From G963667975 sp963677395 (GTDB lineage: Bacteria > Bacteroidota > Bacteroidia > Bacteroidales > G963667975), in the NCBI GenBank assembly GCA_963677395.2, contig OY781965.2:1612001-1676000 (forward strand): a stretch of DNA of 64,000 bases, read 5' to 3'. Position numbers and translations under genes: made by a program. Within the stretch, counting starts at the first letter, position 1. Every line of letters begins with the position of its first letter. The notes beneath the pieces were generated by a model. It searched no databases. It worked only from the letters and a program-made list of their open reading frames with translations, and was not told the DNA's origin. Shown in pieces: positions 26,738-36,253 of this stretch.

Positions 26738-27017
26738 ATTCCCTTTGTTTTGTTTTTAGAGAAGTAACAAAGATAAAGAAAAAGTGATTACAGTAGTCAG
26801 AGGGACAGTTATCAGTGGTTCGTAAATTTATGGAAGAAAGAAAATTTATGATTACAATAACCATTTATTTGTAATTTTAAATTCTTACTTGTGTATTCGG
26901 GCTTTAATTTCTGTGATTATAAGCTGGACGTGACTTTTCTTTTTCAAATATTCAAATTACTTTTTTGATCAGAAATTCAGCCTATCTTTGACAAACAGAT
27001 TTTGTTGAACACAAATT

Positions 27018-27698
27018 ATGATTGAATTAGCTCAAAAAAAAGAGTTTATCTTTTATGTATTGCTGATGCTTTCGCTGATATTGTCGCGACTACCTGTTGT
27101 CGGCAAATTTTTCAGAGGAATAAACACATTGGTTCATGAATCAGCTCATGCTTTGATAAGCCTTCTGCTGGGTGGAACGGTGAATAAAATTGAACTTTTT
27201 GCTGATAATTCAGGTGTTACACTTACGCAAAGCATGGGTAAACGAGGTGATTTTTGGGTGGCTTTCGCAGGATATCCGGTATCATCTGTTGTTGGTTTTC
27301 TCTTTTTTGGATTTATCCACGATCAACAGGAAGACATTGTAATATATGCTGTTATCGCACTTTCTGTTCTAAGCCTTTTTCTCATTAAAAACGGATATGG
27401 TATTTTTTGGTTACTGGTAATTTTATTGATTTCAATTTTTACTCTTTATATAAAAGATCCGTTTATTAGCTTTTGTGTAGCTGTTTTTATTGCGTTTCTA
27501 TCATTAAGTGATTCATTTATAAGTACACTTATCCTTTTTCGGGCAGTTTTGCATAATTCAAAACAAGCCGGAGATGCAAGTTTACTGGCGAAAATTTCCA
27601 AAATTCCTGCATGGTTTTGGGCTTTGTTTTTTATAATCTTTTCGGGATACATAACTGTTCAGGCAGTTTTGCTATTTTTTTTACCATTGCCATTTTAA
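27018..27698 (+). CDS. M50-type membrane metallopeptidase
   Basis: A 226-aa membrane protein with about six hydrophobic segments and the zinc motif HESAH (His40-His44) within the first part, TLVHESAHALISLLLGG, as in the peptidase M50B-like family. A second conserved region, LIKNGYGIFWL, takes the place of the LDG motif that supplies the third zinc ligand. These intramembrane or membrane-bound metallopeptidases cut membrane proteins; the target is unknown. It has no operon partner. Confidence 0.75.
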   Translation: MIELAQKKEFIFYVLLMLSLILSRLPVVGKFFRGINTLVHESAHALISLLLGGTVNKIELFADNSGVTLTQSMGKRGDFWVAFAGYPVSSVVGFLFFGFIHDQQEDIVIYAVIALSVLSLFLIKNGYGIFWLLVILLISIFTLYIKDPFISFCVAVFIAFLSLSDSFISTLILFRAVLHNSKQAGDASLLAKISKIPAWFWALFFIIFSGYITVQAVLLFFLPLPF

Positions 27699-27905
27699 GA
27701 TATGTAGGAAATAGAACTGTCTGTAGATCTTTAGTATTTACAAAATCGGACGTTTTTCCGGTTGGAAGTCTGTGCTGTTGGTGAGTTGGCAAAGAGGATT
27801 GATGCAAACATAATAAGGAAACTATAGAATAAAAAATTCACCTGATTTTACACAAACTGGAAATTTTTTATGTACTTTTATCCTTATCAAATAACCTATA
27901 CAGCG

Positions 27906-28271
27906 ATGGATAAAAATTTACTCAATAAAGCTTTTGATCAACAATACTTTAAGGAGCAATATGAGATATTCGATAACGAGACGATTATTGAAATTATTGA
28001 TATGTATTTGACCTCTATTGATGATTATATTCGAGACATTGATGCTGCTATTGCAGCAAAAGACATTGATGTTCTCGAAGCTCAGGTTCATAAGTTAAAA
28101 GGAAGTACTTCTCAGTTTACAAAGTATAAGCCCTACGAATTACTCGTTGCATTTTTAACGTTAAGTCGATTTGGAGTACTTGCCGGAGCTGAAGGCATTT
28201 TTGCTGAAATTAAAATCAGTCTTAATCAGCTCAGTGCTGAGTTAAGAGAAATGAGAAAATATTATGAGTAA
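27906..28271 (+). CDS. Hpt phosphotransfer domain protein
   Basis: A 121-aa stand-alone histidine phosphotransfer (Hpt) domain, all helical. The phospho-accepting motif is VHKLKGSTSQF, with His62. Such proteins pass phosphate between response regulators and hybrid kinases in the cytoplasm; the hybrid kinase at 47865 is a conceivable partner but there is no linkage. The start is taken at the ATG at 27906. An in-frame ATG at 27870 overlaps a promoter-like TACTTTTA and would add an unlikely aromatic-rich leader. Confidence 0.82.
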   Translation: MDKNLLNKAFDQQYFKEQYEIFDNETIIEIIDMYLTSIDDYIRDIDAAIAAKDIDVLEAQVHKLKGSTSQFTKYKPYELLVAFLTLSRFGVLAGAEGIFAEIKISLNQLSAELREMRKYYE

Positions 28272-28276
28272 ATGAA

Positions 28277-29302
28277 TTATCTCTTGTCCAATCTGTTCAT
28301 TCCTTCAATTGCTTTTTCATAATTCACTTTAAGATCGAGTGCTTTTTTATAGTCAGCTCTTGCTTCGGCAACTTTTCCCATTAGTTCGTATGAATATCCA
28401 CGATTGTAATATGCCTCAGCATAATTGGGATCACATTTTATGGCATTGCTAAAATGCTGAACAGCCTGATCATATTTTTCTGTAAATACAAGTTCCAGAA
28501 ATCCGAGGTTATAATGAGCCCATTTATAGTTAGGATCAATGGTCAGCAAATTTTGATATGATTTACGGGCATTGTTTATGTCTCCTTTAGATTGATAAAA
28601 CATCCCCAATGCATAATGTGCTTCCGTACTTTTTGCATTAAGATTTAATGCTCCATTGTAATACTGAACAGCCATATTGTCACCCTTGATTGCATACAAA
28701 AGTCCGAGTTGCATAAATGCATCATAATAGTCTGGATTTAAATCTACAGCTTTGGTAAACATCTGTACAGCCTTTACAGTATCACCATCTTCCTTTAAAG
28801 CGTAACCTTTAATAAAGAATGCTTTTGCATTAATATTGTCATTGGCAATTACCTTATCTGTAAACTCATAAGTTTGTTTATAGTTTTTGAGATAAAGGTT
28901 TAGTTCAGCTAGTTTTAGAAGGGCAGGAACATGGTTTTCATTGTATTCCAGTGCTTTCTTTAATGCATCATTGCATTTTTGAATCTGAACCATTGTGAAA
29001 TAAATATCTGAAAGCAGGACATAATAGTCAGGATTTTTTTCATCAAGTTGGATCGCTTTGTTTATATCAGAAAGAGCGTCATTTGCCTTATTCATATTCA
29101 GAAACAATGTTGCTCTTTTATAATAGAGCTCCGGATTTTTTGGATCTTTTTCTATTTCATGGGTTAAAACAGTTAATTGTGTTTCCTTTTTTATATTGTC
29201 CTGTTTTTTTCCTTTGCAGGAAATAAACAAAACTGATATTGTAAGAAGCATGATTAATAGTAACTTAGATGCTTTGCGAAGGTTGATTAAATTGTATGTC
29301 AT
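28277..29302 (-). CDS. TPR-repeat lipoprotein
   Basis: A 341-aa lipoprotein made almost entirely of tetratricopeptide repeats. The signal peptide ends with the lipobox LFISC (Cys29). About eight TPR units follow between residues 45 and 335, e.g. PELYYKRATLFLNMNKANDALSDI and AEAYYNRGYSYELMGKVAEA. The role is as scaffold for protein interactions at the envelope; partners are unknown. It lies downstream of recA but separated by the recA terminator. Confidence 0.8.
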   Translation of the reverse strand: MTYNLINLRKASKLLLIMLLTISVLFISCKGKKQDNIKKETQLTVLTHEIEKDPKNPELYYKRATLFLNMNKANDALSDINKAIQLDEKNPDYYVLLSDIYFTMVQIQKCNDALKKALEYNENHVPALLKLAELNLYLKNYKQTYEFTDKVIANDNINAKAFFIKGYALKEDGDTVKAVQMFTKAVDLNPDYYDAFMQLGLLYAIKGDNMAVQYYNGALNLNAKSTEAHYALGMFYQSKGDINNARKSYQNLLTIDPNYKWAHYNLGFLELVFTEKYDQAVQHFSNAIKCDPNYAEAYYNRGYSYELMGKVAEARADYKKALDLKVNYEKAIEGMNRLDKR

Positions 29303-29324
29303 GGTGTTTTTGATTACAAAAAAA

Positions 29325-29357
29325 GGAGTCCAAAAGTAGCAAAAACTTTTGGACTCC
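29325..29357 (-). terminator. Terminator of recA
   Basis: Perfect stem GGAGTCCAAAAGT (29325-29337) with ACTTTTGGACTCC (29345-29357); on the minus strand a run of seven T follows. It lies 58 bases after the recA stop. Confidence 0.9.
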
Positions 29358-29415
29358 CCGTGTGCTGTTTTTTGAAAAGATTATGAGTCTTTGTGATTGG
29401 CGTTTTTTCCGAATA

Positions 29416-30423
29416 CTATCGATTTGTGATTTCAGCTTTGATTTTTGCTTCGAGTTCTTCTGCAAGTTCAGGATTATCACCCAGAAGTTGTTTTACAGAG
29501 TCTCTTCCCTGACCAAGTTTCGTATCGCCATAACTGAACCACGAACCACTTTTCTTGATGATATTATAGTTCACGCCAAGGTCAATAATTTCACCGTTTT
29601 TTGAAATTCCTTCGCCGTAGAGAAGATCAAATTCGCAGGTGCGGAATGGAGGAGCAACTTTATTCTTTACTACTTTTACTTTCACCCGGTTCCCAACTAC
29701 TTCTTCGCCATCTTTTATCTGGCTGATACGACGGATATCCAGACGAACGGATGCATAGAATTTCAGCGCATTACCACCAGTTGTAGTTTCCGGATTTCCA
29801 AACATCACGCCTATTTTTTCGCGTAACTGGTTGATGAAAATACAGCAACAGTTTGTTTTACTGATGTTTGCTGTGAGTTTACGTAATGCCTGCGACATTA
29901 AACGGGCTTGCAAACCCATTTTGGAGTCGCCCATTTCTCCTTCAATTTCACTTTTTGGAGTAAGTGCTGCTACGGAGTCTATTACAATAATATCGATCGC
30001 ACCCGAACGTATCAGATTGTCGGCAATTTCGAGAGCCTGCTCGCCATTGTCGGGTTGAGAAACCAAAAGATTTGTAACATCCACGCCCAGTTTTTGAGCA
30101 TAAAAACTATCGAAAGCATGTTCTGCGTCAATAAATGCTGCGATTCCACCTTGTTTTTGTGCTTGTGCGATAGCATGAATGGCCAAAGTGGTTTTTCCGG
30201 ATGATTCTGGACCATAAATTTCGATGATTCTTCCCTTTGGAAGACCTCCGATACCCAAGGCAACGTCCAGACCAACTGAACCGGTCGAGATTGCTTCTAA
30301 AGTTTCTACAGCACGGTCACCAAGTTTCATGATGGAGCCTTTGCCATAAGTTTTTTCGATTTTGTCGAGGGTAAGCTGAAGGGCTTTCAGCTTTTCGTTT
30401 TTTTCAGGACTATCTGAACTCAT
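29416..30423 (-). CDS. recA: Recombinase RecA
   Basis: A 335-aa RecA, the ATP-dependent strand-exchange protein of homologous recombination and SOS control. Walker A GPESSGKTT (71-79), IDAEHAFD, and the LexA/L2 loop region (TTTGGNALKFYASVRLDIRR) are all present. Length is normal. It begins 11 bases after the stop of bcp, so both are probably one transcript; no promoter box is seen in the gap. Terminator follows at 29325-29357. Confidence 0.98.
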   Translation of the reverse strand: MSSDSPEKNEKLKALQLTLDKIEKTYGKGSIMKLGDRAVETLEAISTGSVGLDVALGIGGLPKGRIIEIYGPESSGKTTLAIHAIAQAQKQGGIAAFIDAEHAFDSFYAQKLGVDVTNLLVSQPDNGEQALEIADNLIRSGAIDIIVIDSVAALTPKSEIEGEMGDSKMGLQARLMSQALRKLTANISKTNCCCIFINQLREKIGVMFGNPETTTGGNALKFYASVRLDIRRISQIKDGEEVVGNRVKVKVVKNKVAPPFRTCEFDLLYGEGISKNGEIIDLGVNYNIIKKSGSWFSYGDTKLGQGRDSVKQLLGDNPELAEELEAKIKAEITNR

Positions 30424-30434
30424 AGATAAATAAT

Positions 30435-30902
30435 TTATTTGATTTTCATTTCTTTAAAGATTTGCTCGGTAGGTCGTTTCGTTTCAACCTTTTCTATAAT
30501 CTGCTCAATAATACCCATTTCTGAGATTATAAAAGTAGTACGATGAATTCCATCATAGGTTTTTCCCATGAACTTTTTCGGTCCCCACACTCCATAGTCG
30601 AGAATGATTTTTTTTTCTTCATCGGCGATAAGAGAGAATTTTAGATTGTGTTTTTTAGCAAAACCGTCATGTGATATTTCACTATCGGCACTTACTCCAA
30701 TCACTTCAAAACCTCTTTCATTCAACAGAATATGATGATCACGAAAATCGCAGGCTTCAGCTGTACAACCAGGGGTATTATCCTTGGGATAAAAGTACAA
30801 AATAACCTTTTTGCCTCGTAGTGATTCCAGATTTATTTTATTGCCATTCTGATCAACGCCCTCAAACAGAGGTGCATTGTCGCCAATTTTTAAGTGTGTC
30901 AT
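30435..30902 (-). CDS. bcp: Thioredoxin-dependent peroxiredoxin (Bcp type)
   Basis: A 155-aa peroxiredoxin of the BCP/PrxQ subfamily that reduces hydroperoxides using thioredoxin. Peroxidatic Cys46 and resolving Cys51 sit in the motif DNTPGCTAEACDFRD, five residues apart as in atypical PrxQ enzymes. The rest (GVSADSEISHDGFAKKHNLKFSLIADE) is typical. It is first in a bcp-recA unit. A TATATTTG-like -7 box occurs on the minus strand at 30960-30953. Confidence 0.95.
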   Translation of the reverse strand: MTHLKIGDNAPLFEGVDQNGNKINLESLRGKKVILYFYPKDNTPGCTAEACDFRDHHILLNERGFEVIGVSADSEISHDGFAKKHNLKFSLIADEEKKIILDYGVWGPKKFMGKTYDGIHRTTFIISEMGIIEQIIEKVETKRPTEQIFKEMKIK

Positions 30903-31075
30903 TGTTCTGTAGATTTGAGTTGATAATCTGTGTATGAGCTATTTTATACTCACAAATATAACACATCGTTGTGCAATATGTTGTGGGAAATAATTATTTA
31001 AAGTTGTTAGTTTTATATTTTATCCAAACAAAATACTTTACAGATTGTATCTCTTCTAAACAATTATTCGTAAGT

Positions 31076-32389
31076 ATGCGTCCTAAGGTCTCTGTTTTCT
31101 GGTTCAGGCGTGATTTGCGACTGGATGATAACCATGCATTATATCTGGCGTTATCATCCGGGTATCCGGTAGTTGCTGTGTTTTTGTTCGACAGGGATAT
31201 TTTAGATAAGCTGGAATCAAAAACCGATAAACGTGTAAATCTGATTTATGATAAGCTTACGGAACTAAATAAAATACTTGTAAAAGCCGGAAGCTCTCTG
31301 TTTTCCTATAATGGATTTGCGAAAGATATGTTTTCTGACCTTTTGGGGAAATTTGAAATCCATTCCGTTTTTGCAAACGAAGATTATGAGCCTTATGCGG
31401 TTAAACGTGACAATGAGATCAGAATATTCCTGAAAGTGAATGGAATATTTTTTGTTTCCGTAAAAGATCAGGTGATTTATAGATACGATGAAGTTATGAA
31501 GCCTTCTGATGGCTCATGTTATACCATTTTTACACCTTACAGTCGTAAATGGAGGGAACGTTACCGTGCAGAAAGCCATCTGGAATTTTCTTCGGAAGCT
31601 TTACTTGGACATCTTTACAAAACCAATCAGGGAGGGTTGCCTTCCTTAGATTCAATTGGCTTTGTAAAACGGAAATATTTTATTCCGGATTTGGATATTT
31701 CGGAAGATACTATGATTCATTATGAAGAGAGAAAAAACAATCCAGCGATGGATGCAACCAGTCATGTTTCAGTTTCGTTACGGTTTGGGTTTGTCAGCAT
31801 ACGGAAACTTGTAAAACTTGCTTTTGCGAAAAGCGAAATCTGGCTGAATGAGCTTATCTGGCGGGAGTTTTTTATGCAGATTCTGGCAAATTATCCTTGC
31901 GTTAAAACAAAATCTTTCAAAAAACAATACGACCGTATTCTCTGGCAAAACAATGAAGAAGAATTTGAATGCTGGAAAAACGGGCAAACTGGTTTTCCGA
32001 TAGTGGATGCAGGGTTACGTCAATTGAATGCAACCGGATACATGCACAATCGTGTTCGCATGATTACAGCAAGCTTTCTGGTAAAACATCTCTTGATTGA
32101 CTGGCGTTGGGGCGAAGCTTACTTTGCAGAGAAACTGATGGATTTTGATTTAGCGGCCAATAATGGGAACTGGCAATGGGCAGCAGGTTGCGGATGCGAT
32201 GCAGCTCCCTATTTCAGAGTATTTAACCCTGTTTTGCAACAACAAAAGTTTGATCCGGATTTTGCCTATTGCCTGAGATGGATTCCTGAACTTAATACAC
32301 TCGCATATCCAGCGAAAATGATTGATCTGAATGAAGCTAAAACCCGGTGCATACGTGTTTACAAAGAAGCACTTGGGCAAGTTGGGTGA
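31076..32389 (+). CDS. phr: Deoxyribodipyrimidine photolyase
   Basis: A 437-aa DNA photolyase of the cryptochrome/photolyase superfamily, repairing cyclobutane dimers with blue light. N-terminal alpha/beta domain begins VSVFWFRRDLRLDDNHAL; the FAD domain contains LIWREFFMQIL, ATGYMHNRVRM, and the signature ANNGNWQWAAGCG followed by DAAPYFRVFNP. The start is placed at the ATG at 31076 because the N-terminus MRPKVSVFWFRRDLR fits the family; 35 codons upstream are open but not conserved. Divergent from bcp. Confidence 0.93.
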   Translation: MRPKVSVFWFRRDLRLDDNHALYLALSSGYPVVAVFLFDRDILDKLESKTDKRVNLIYDKLTELNKILVKAGSSLFSYNGFAKDMFSDLLGKFEIHSVFANEDYEPYAVKRDNEIRIFLKVNGIFFVSVKDQVIYRYDEVMKPSDGSCYTIFTPYSRKWRERYRAESHLEFSSEALLGHLYKTNQGGLPSLDSIGFVKRKYFIPDLDISEDTMIHYEERKNNPAMDATSHVSVSLRFGFVSIRKLVKLAFAKSEIWLNELIWREFFMQILANYPCVKTKSFKKQYDRILWQNNEEEFECWKNGQTGFPIVDAGLRQLNATGYMHNRVRMITASFLVKHLLIDWRWGEAYFAEKLMDFDLAANNGNWQWAAGCGCDAAPYFRVFNPVLQQQKFDPDFAYCLRWIPELNTLAYPAKMIDLNEAKTRCIRVYKEALGQVG

Positions 32390-32567
32390 CAGATAACCCC
32401 AAAATGGTCGGAACCCCTTTTAGTTTAGGCAAGAAGTAATAGTGAAAGGTAGAAGTTGTCGGTTCTTAGGTTGAAGTAGCGGGAGCCAGATTTATAATAG
32501 TAGTTGCAGAATTTTTGATGGCAGGAGTGTTTCCTGTTTTGTTTCATTATTTTCCTAAGCAGAAAGA

Positions 32568-32695
32568 GTCTGTTCAAAAAGTCGCAACCTTAACGTATTT
32601 TCCCGACTTTCGGAATTCAAGATGACAGCTTATTGAATTATAGCTGCCAGGCTGAATTCCGAAGATTAGGAAAGTCTTTTTTGTCAGATGAGATG
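32568..32695. repeat. Dispersed palindrome copy B, terminator-like, between convergent genes
   Basis: Second copy of the element at 4913-5018: identical loop core CTTATTGAATTATAG (32629-32643), outer arms CGGAATTCA (32611-32619) / TGAATTCCG (32653-32661), with flanks GTCTG...AAAAAGTCG and TTTTTTGTCAGATGAGATG. Arms differ from copy A but remain complementary. It sits between the photolyase and the Fe-S protein, again between two convergent 3' ends. Confidence 0.7.
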
Positions 32696-32735
32696 TGCTT
32701 TTAACACACTCTTTCGTAGTTTGTTAAATAATTTT

Positions 32736-33431
32736 TTACCCAATAAACAATCCTTCAATTCTTACTTTAAGGGAGCCATCTTTTTGCTTGGTAATTGCGT
32801 TAACTAAGCCGCTATGACGCCATTGCAACATGCATCTGCGGGGTAAAAACCAATACCGCTGACCTAACCGGATTTCCCCTTTCCATTCTTTAATTATACC
32901 TTCGTATGCCTGAGCTGTATAGTAACCTATATCTATAAACCCTTCTGATCGCGGTTTTAACGGACCTGTTACACACCAGTTGATCACTCCGTTTCGGGCA
33001 TCCACATCAGTAACAAAACCACAATGTGTTATAGGACAACCGCATGACATTCCCATTGGACGACCAATCATGATATCACCTTTTTTTACACCCAAATCTT
33101 TTACTAAAGCGGGGTTATATGGCAGAATGGTTTCGCGAGGACCTGGTTCATTTTCAAAGCAATCGAGAATAAAATCAAAATCGCGTTGTAAGCTGTCTCT
33201 CCAACCTAAACGTTCTCCCATTCCTTCATGTGCACAAGCCATACACTTTACCGGATCTTTTGATTCTTCTGGTTTTGAAGTGAGGTGGATGCATTTTTTA
33301 AGGAGTGATTTGTCATTTTTTAAATCTTCAGCAAAATCATTGCATGATTTATATCCGCAAGCACCGCAGTCGAGCTTTGGCAGGATGTCGGCCAGTTGTG
33401 CAGATCCGTTTGTTTTTGTTGTTAATTCCAT
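32736..33431 (-). CDS. Fe-S protein, four-Cys RnfB-type cluster domain (cofactor operon, gene 4)
   Basis: A 231-aa cytoplasmic protein, unrecognised as a named family. Residues 22-47 have the spacing C-x2-C-x4-C-x16-C (CGACGYKSC), the [4Fe-4S] domain found in RnfB and CO dehydrogenase/corrinoid proteins. A further pair is CMAC (63-66), and a Cys-rich stretch MSCGCPITHCGF is about residue 130. The role may be as a scaffold or electron carrier for metallocentre assembly; this is inference. It is the fourth gene after the ABC ATPase, GTPase and cysteine desulfurase, 31 bases from the last. Confidence 0.72.
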   Translation of the reverse strand: MELTTKTNGSAQLADILPKLDCGACGYKSCNDFAEDLKNDKSLLKKCIHLTSKPEESKDPVKCMACAHEGMGERLGWRDSLQRDFDFILDCFENEPGPRETILPYNPALVKDLGVKKGDIMIGRPMGMSCGCPITHCGFVTDVDARNGVINWCVTGPLKPRSEGFIDIGYYTAQAYEGIIKEWKGEIRLGQRYWFLPRRCMLQWRHSGLVNAITKQKDGSLKVRIEGLFIG

Positions 33432-33462
33432 TTTTAAATTCTTGATTATATGATTGACGGGG

Positions 33463-34623
33463 TTATGAAAAAATTGAATTGAGCCTATTGATTGTTTTAA
33501 ACAAGGAATTTAAGAATACATCTACTTGATCTTTTGTAGTATAACGACCGATACTTACTCGTATAGCACCTCGTGCTTCAAAAGGATTTTTACCAATTGC
33601 CAGCAAGACGTGTGATGCGCTGTTTGTAGCATCGTTTGAAGAACAGGCTGATCCGGCAGAAATGGATATGCCTGACTCATCTAAAAGAAACAGAAGCCGG
33701 ATTGCTTCTCCTTCCATTCCTTCGATGCTGAAGTTTATTATCTGAGGAATTCGCTGATGAAAATCGCCATTGATATAAAATCCGGGAATTTTTTGCATGA
33801 GCTCATGCAATACATAGTTATGCAATTCCTGAATGCGTTTTTGTTCGGGAACCATTGTTTTACAACACAGTTCTGCTGCTTTTGCAAAACCAACAATTGC
33901 CGGAATATTTTCAGTTGTTGATCTGAGTCCAAATTCCTGACCCCCACCGTGTAATAAAGGTTCTATGTTCACTCCTCTGCGAATATATAATGCACCAATG
34001 CCTTTCGGTCCATAGATTTTATGAGCATTGATGGTAAGTAAATCAATATTCATTTTCAGAACATCAATTTCTATTTTACCAAAACTCTGACATGCATCTG
34101 TATGAAACAATATATTATGCTTTCGGCAAAGTTCTCCAAGTTTTTCAACAGGCTGTATTGTTCCTAATTCATTGTTCACGTGCATAATGGAAAGGAGTAT
34201 TGTTTTTTTATTGATGTATTTTTCAACCTCGTTATAGTCAACAATACCTGAGGCTTCAACAGGGAGATAGGTCACATAAAAGCCTTGTTTTTCGAGCCAT
34301 AAACAAGTTTTTAACACACAATCGTGCTCAATGGAAGATACAATAATGTGATTTCCTTTAGATTTATTTGCAAGAGCAATTCCTTTCAGTGCCCAGTTAT
34401 TAGATTCTGTACCACCTGAAGTAAAATAAAGTTCGTGAGCATCACAATGAATCAGTTTTGCAATTGTTTCCCGACTGTTTCTTATAGCATCACTGGCCAG
34501 CACTCCCATTGAGTGCATACTGGAAGCATTTCCATAATACATGTCAAAATAGGGTATCATAGAATCCAAAACCAGTTTATCTACAGGAGTGGTTGCGGTA
34601 TAATCGAGATAAATAGAATTCAT
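33463..34623 (-). CDS. Cysteine desulfurase (NifS/IscS-like, cofactor operon, gene 3)
   Basis: A 386-aa class V aminotransferase-fold cysteine desulfurase that removes sulfur from cysteine and passes it on as a persulfide. PLP lysine is Lys202 (NAHKIYGPKG); the catalytic cysteine is Cys327 (SAGSACSSNDA), in a long mobile loop typical of the NifS/IscS group. N-terminal YLDYTATTPVD is characteristic. No IscU or SufE neighbour is present; the Fe-S protein downstream may be the partner. It follows the GTPase by 3 bases. Confidence 0.92.
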   Translation of the reverse strand: MNSIYLDYTATTPVDKLVLDSMIPYFDMYYGNASSMHSMGVLASDAIRNSRETIAKLIHCDAHELYFTSGGTESNNWALKGIALANKSKGNHIIVSSIEHDCVLKTCLWLEKQGFYVTYLPVEASGIVDYNEVEKYINKKTILLSIMHVNNELGTIQPVEKLGELCRKHNILFHTDACQSFGKIEIDVLKMNIDLLTINAHKIYGPKGIGALYIRRGVNIEPLLHGGGQEFGLRSTTENIPAIVGFAKAAELCCKTMVPEQKRIQELHNYVLHELMQKIPGFYINGDFHQRIPQIINFSIEGMEGEAIRLLFLLDESGISISAGSACSSNDATNSASHVLLAIGKNPFEARGAIRVSIGRYTTKDQVDVFLNSLFKTINRLNSIFS

Positions 34624-34626
34624 CGT

Positions 34627-35328
34627 TTATTCTCCTACATAAAACAGGTCGTTTTCCATGGTACGTAAAACGCCAAAATGATTCTTTGCCCCAATTTCTT
34701 TTTTCCCCACGCATATTGTGCAAGTTCCCACTGGCGGATTTCCTTTGAGAAACATCGGAAAATCAATATCCTGTGTTTTTTGAATTTGTTTTACAATCGG
34801 ATCGATTCCGATACCATACAATGCGTTGCTTTCAACAATACGAATATCTTTTGCAGATTCGATAACTCTGTAACGAAATACTTCACGTTCTGCCTGCGAA
34901 ATCAAATCAATTTTGGTGATAACACATGTATCGGCAAGGGTTAGCATAGGTCCGATTTTACGCGGAAGATTCATTCCACTGGTAGCTTCCAGTACTACGA
35001 TTCCCAATGAATTTTCGATATAAGGAGAACAACGCAAACATAAGCCTGCGGTTTCTACAAAAAGATATTCTGCACCACATTTCTCAGCCCATTCAACTGC
35101 CTCATCCATCACAACCACATTACAATGGTCAGGGCAAAGTTCACCGGAGTATATTTTTCGGGTTGGAATACCAAATTCTCGATTGATTGTTTCGTCCTCA
35201 TCAGCATACAATACATCTATCTTGATATAGGCTGATTTCAGATTTTTACTATTCATTCTTTTTATAACCTGACGGATAACGGTTGTCTTTCCACAGGTTG
35301 GCGGTCCTGCAATTACAATAAGTTTCAT
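34627..35328 (-). CDS. Cys-rich CobW/HypB-like GTPase (cofactor operon, gene 2)
   Basis: A 233-aa P-loop GTPase of the SIMIBI/G3E type: P-loop GPPTCGKTT (8-16), LFVETAG as switch region, and TKID (138-141) as the guanine-specificity motif. Unlike plain HypB or CobW it has several cysteine pairs, CPDHC (65-69), CLRC (97-100) and CTIC (203-206), suggesting metal or Fe-S binding. Such GTPases insert or deliver metals to enzymes (HypB and UreG for nickel, CobW for cobalt or zinc). The substrate here is unknown. It lies 4 bases after the ABC ATPase gene. Confidence 0.82.
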   Translation of the reverse strand: MKLIVIAGPPTCGKTTVIRQVIKRMNSKNLKSAYIKIDVLYADEDETINREFGIPTRKIYSGELCPDHCNVVVMDEAVEWAEKCGAEYLFVETAGLCLRCSPYIENSLGIVVLEATSGMNLPRKIGPMLTLADTCVITKIDLISQAEREVFRYRVIESAKDIRIVESNALYGIGIDPIVKQIQKTQDIDFPMFLKGNPPVGTCTICVGKKEIGAKNHFGVLRTMENDLFYVGE

Positions 35329-35332
35329 ACTT

Positions 35333-36142
35333 CTATGCTGTTAATTCGTTTGTTAATACATCGATATTTTCTCGCAATACTTTTTCGGTAATTACGTCTC
35401 CTGCCCGGATAAGTTTACGAAATTCTAACATTACGTCATCCATTTTCTTAAGCTCAAAAGCAGCTTTTTTCTCGTCTTCGCCTGTAACGATGAGCTTTTG
35501 CATTGCACCGTTTTTCATTACAATTCTGAAATCGGACAATAAAGCGATACGAGGATCATGTGTAACAAATACAAAAATCTTTTCATAACGTTTTAATAAT
35601 TCCAATGCTTTCGTTCTGTGAATTCCGGCATTTTCAATTTCATCAAGAAGAATAATCGGTGAATTTCCAATGATTACGGCATCTGCAATGAGTAAAGAAC
35701 GCGTTTGACCACCCGAAAGCTCTGTCATTGCCGTTTCTTTAATGATTGATTCGCCTGTTAGCTGGTTCGCAAAATCAAGGGTTTCTTCTATGATTTGGTC
35801 TATATTGTGAGCACCTCTTACTTTTGCATGGATTTCAAGAAATTCGCCTACCGGAAGGTCTGATAAAAAGTTTGTGTGTTGAGAAATTAATGCAATAGGA
35901 TGCTTTTTGGGATCGAAAGAAAAGTCTTCGGATACAGCTTCATCATTCAAAAGAATTTTTCTTTGCGATGGGGTGTTTAAATCGGCAAATAACTCAATAT
36001 CATTAATTAATGTTGTTTTACCACAGCCTGTAGGGCCAACAATACTAATTATATCACCCATTTTCAATTCAAACTTGTCCACTTTTTCGGGTTGTCCATC
36101 TTTACCAATTCCTCCGAAAACAGTTATTTTTTTAATGTCCAT
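35333..36142 (-). CDS. Soluble ABC-type ATPase (cofactor operon, gene 1)
   Basis: A 269-aa ABC ATPase with Walker A GPTGCGKTT (36-44), signature LSGGQTRSLLIAD and Walker B IILLDEIENAG, then the switch His in FVTHDPR. It has no membrane part and no permease neighbour, so it may energise an assembly step or act with a remote membrane partner. The N-terminus starts with KITVFGGIGKDG. It is the first gene of a four-gene unit, divergent from the Crp/Fnr-type regulator with 158 bases between. Confidence 0.82.
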   Translation of the reverse strand: MDIKKITVFGGIGKDGQPEKVDKFELKMGDIISIVGPTGCGKTTLINDIELFADLNTPSQRKILLNDEAVSEDFSFDPKKHPIALISQHTNFLSDLPVGEFLEIHAKVRGAHNIDQIIEETLDFANQLTGESIIKETAMTELSGGQTRSLLIADAVIIGNSPIILLDEIENAGIHRTKALELLKRYEKIFVFVTHDPRIALLSDFRIVMKNGAMQKLIVTGEDEKKAAFELKKMDDVMLEFRKLIRAGDVITEKVLRENIDVLTNELTA

Positions 36143-36212
36143 AATCTATGATATACTTCTGTTTGCAATTAAAATTCATATATTTAATAGAACTGCAAAG
36201 TTGGTTTTTATT

Positions 36213-36220
36213 TACATTTG
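36213..36220 (+). promoter_or_regulatory. Possible -7 box before the Crp/Fnr gene
   Basis: TACATTTG matches TAnnTTTG in the divergent intergenic region. No exact -33 element is seen 19 bases upstream. Confidence 0.35.
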
Positions 36221-36253
36221 CAAAGTGGCTTAAGCACTGAAATGCAGCACACT

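Noticed and set aside
27870..27905. Upstream ATG for the Hpt protein
   Set aside because: It overlaps a promoter-like TACTTTTA and adds an aromatic-rich leader not seen in Hpt domains.
30971..31075. Upstream ATG for the photolyase
   Set aside because: The 35 extra residues do not resemble photolyase N-termini, while the ATG at 31076 does.
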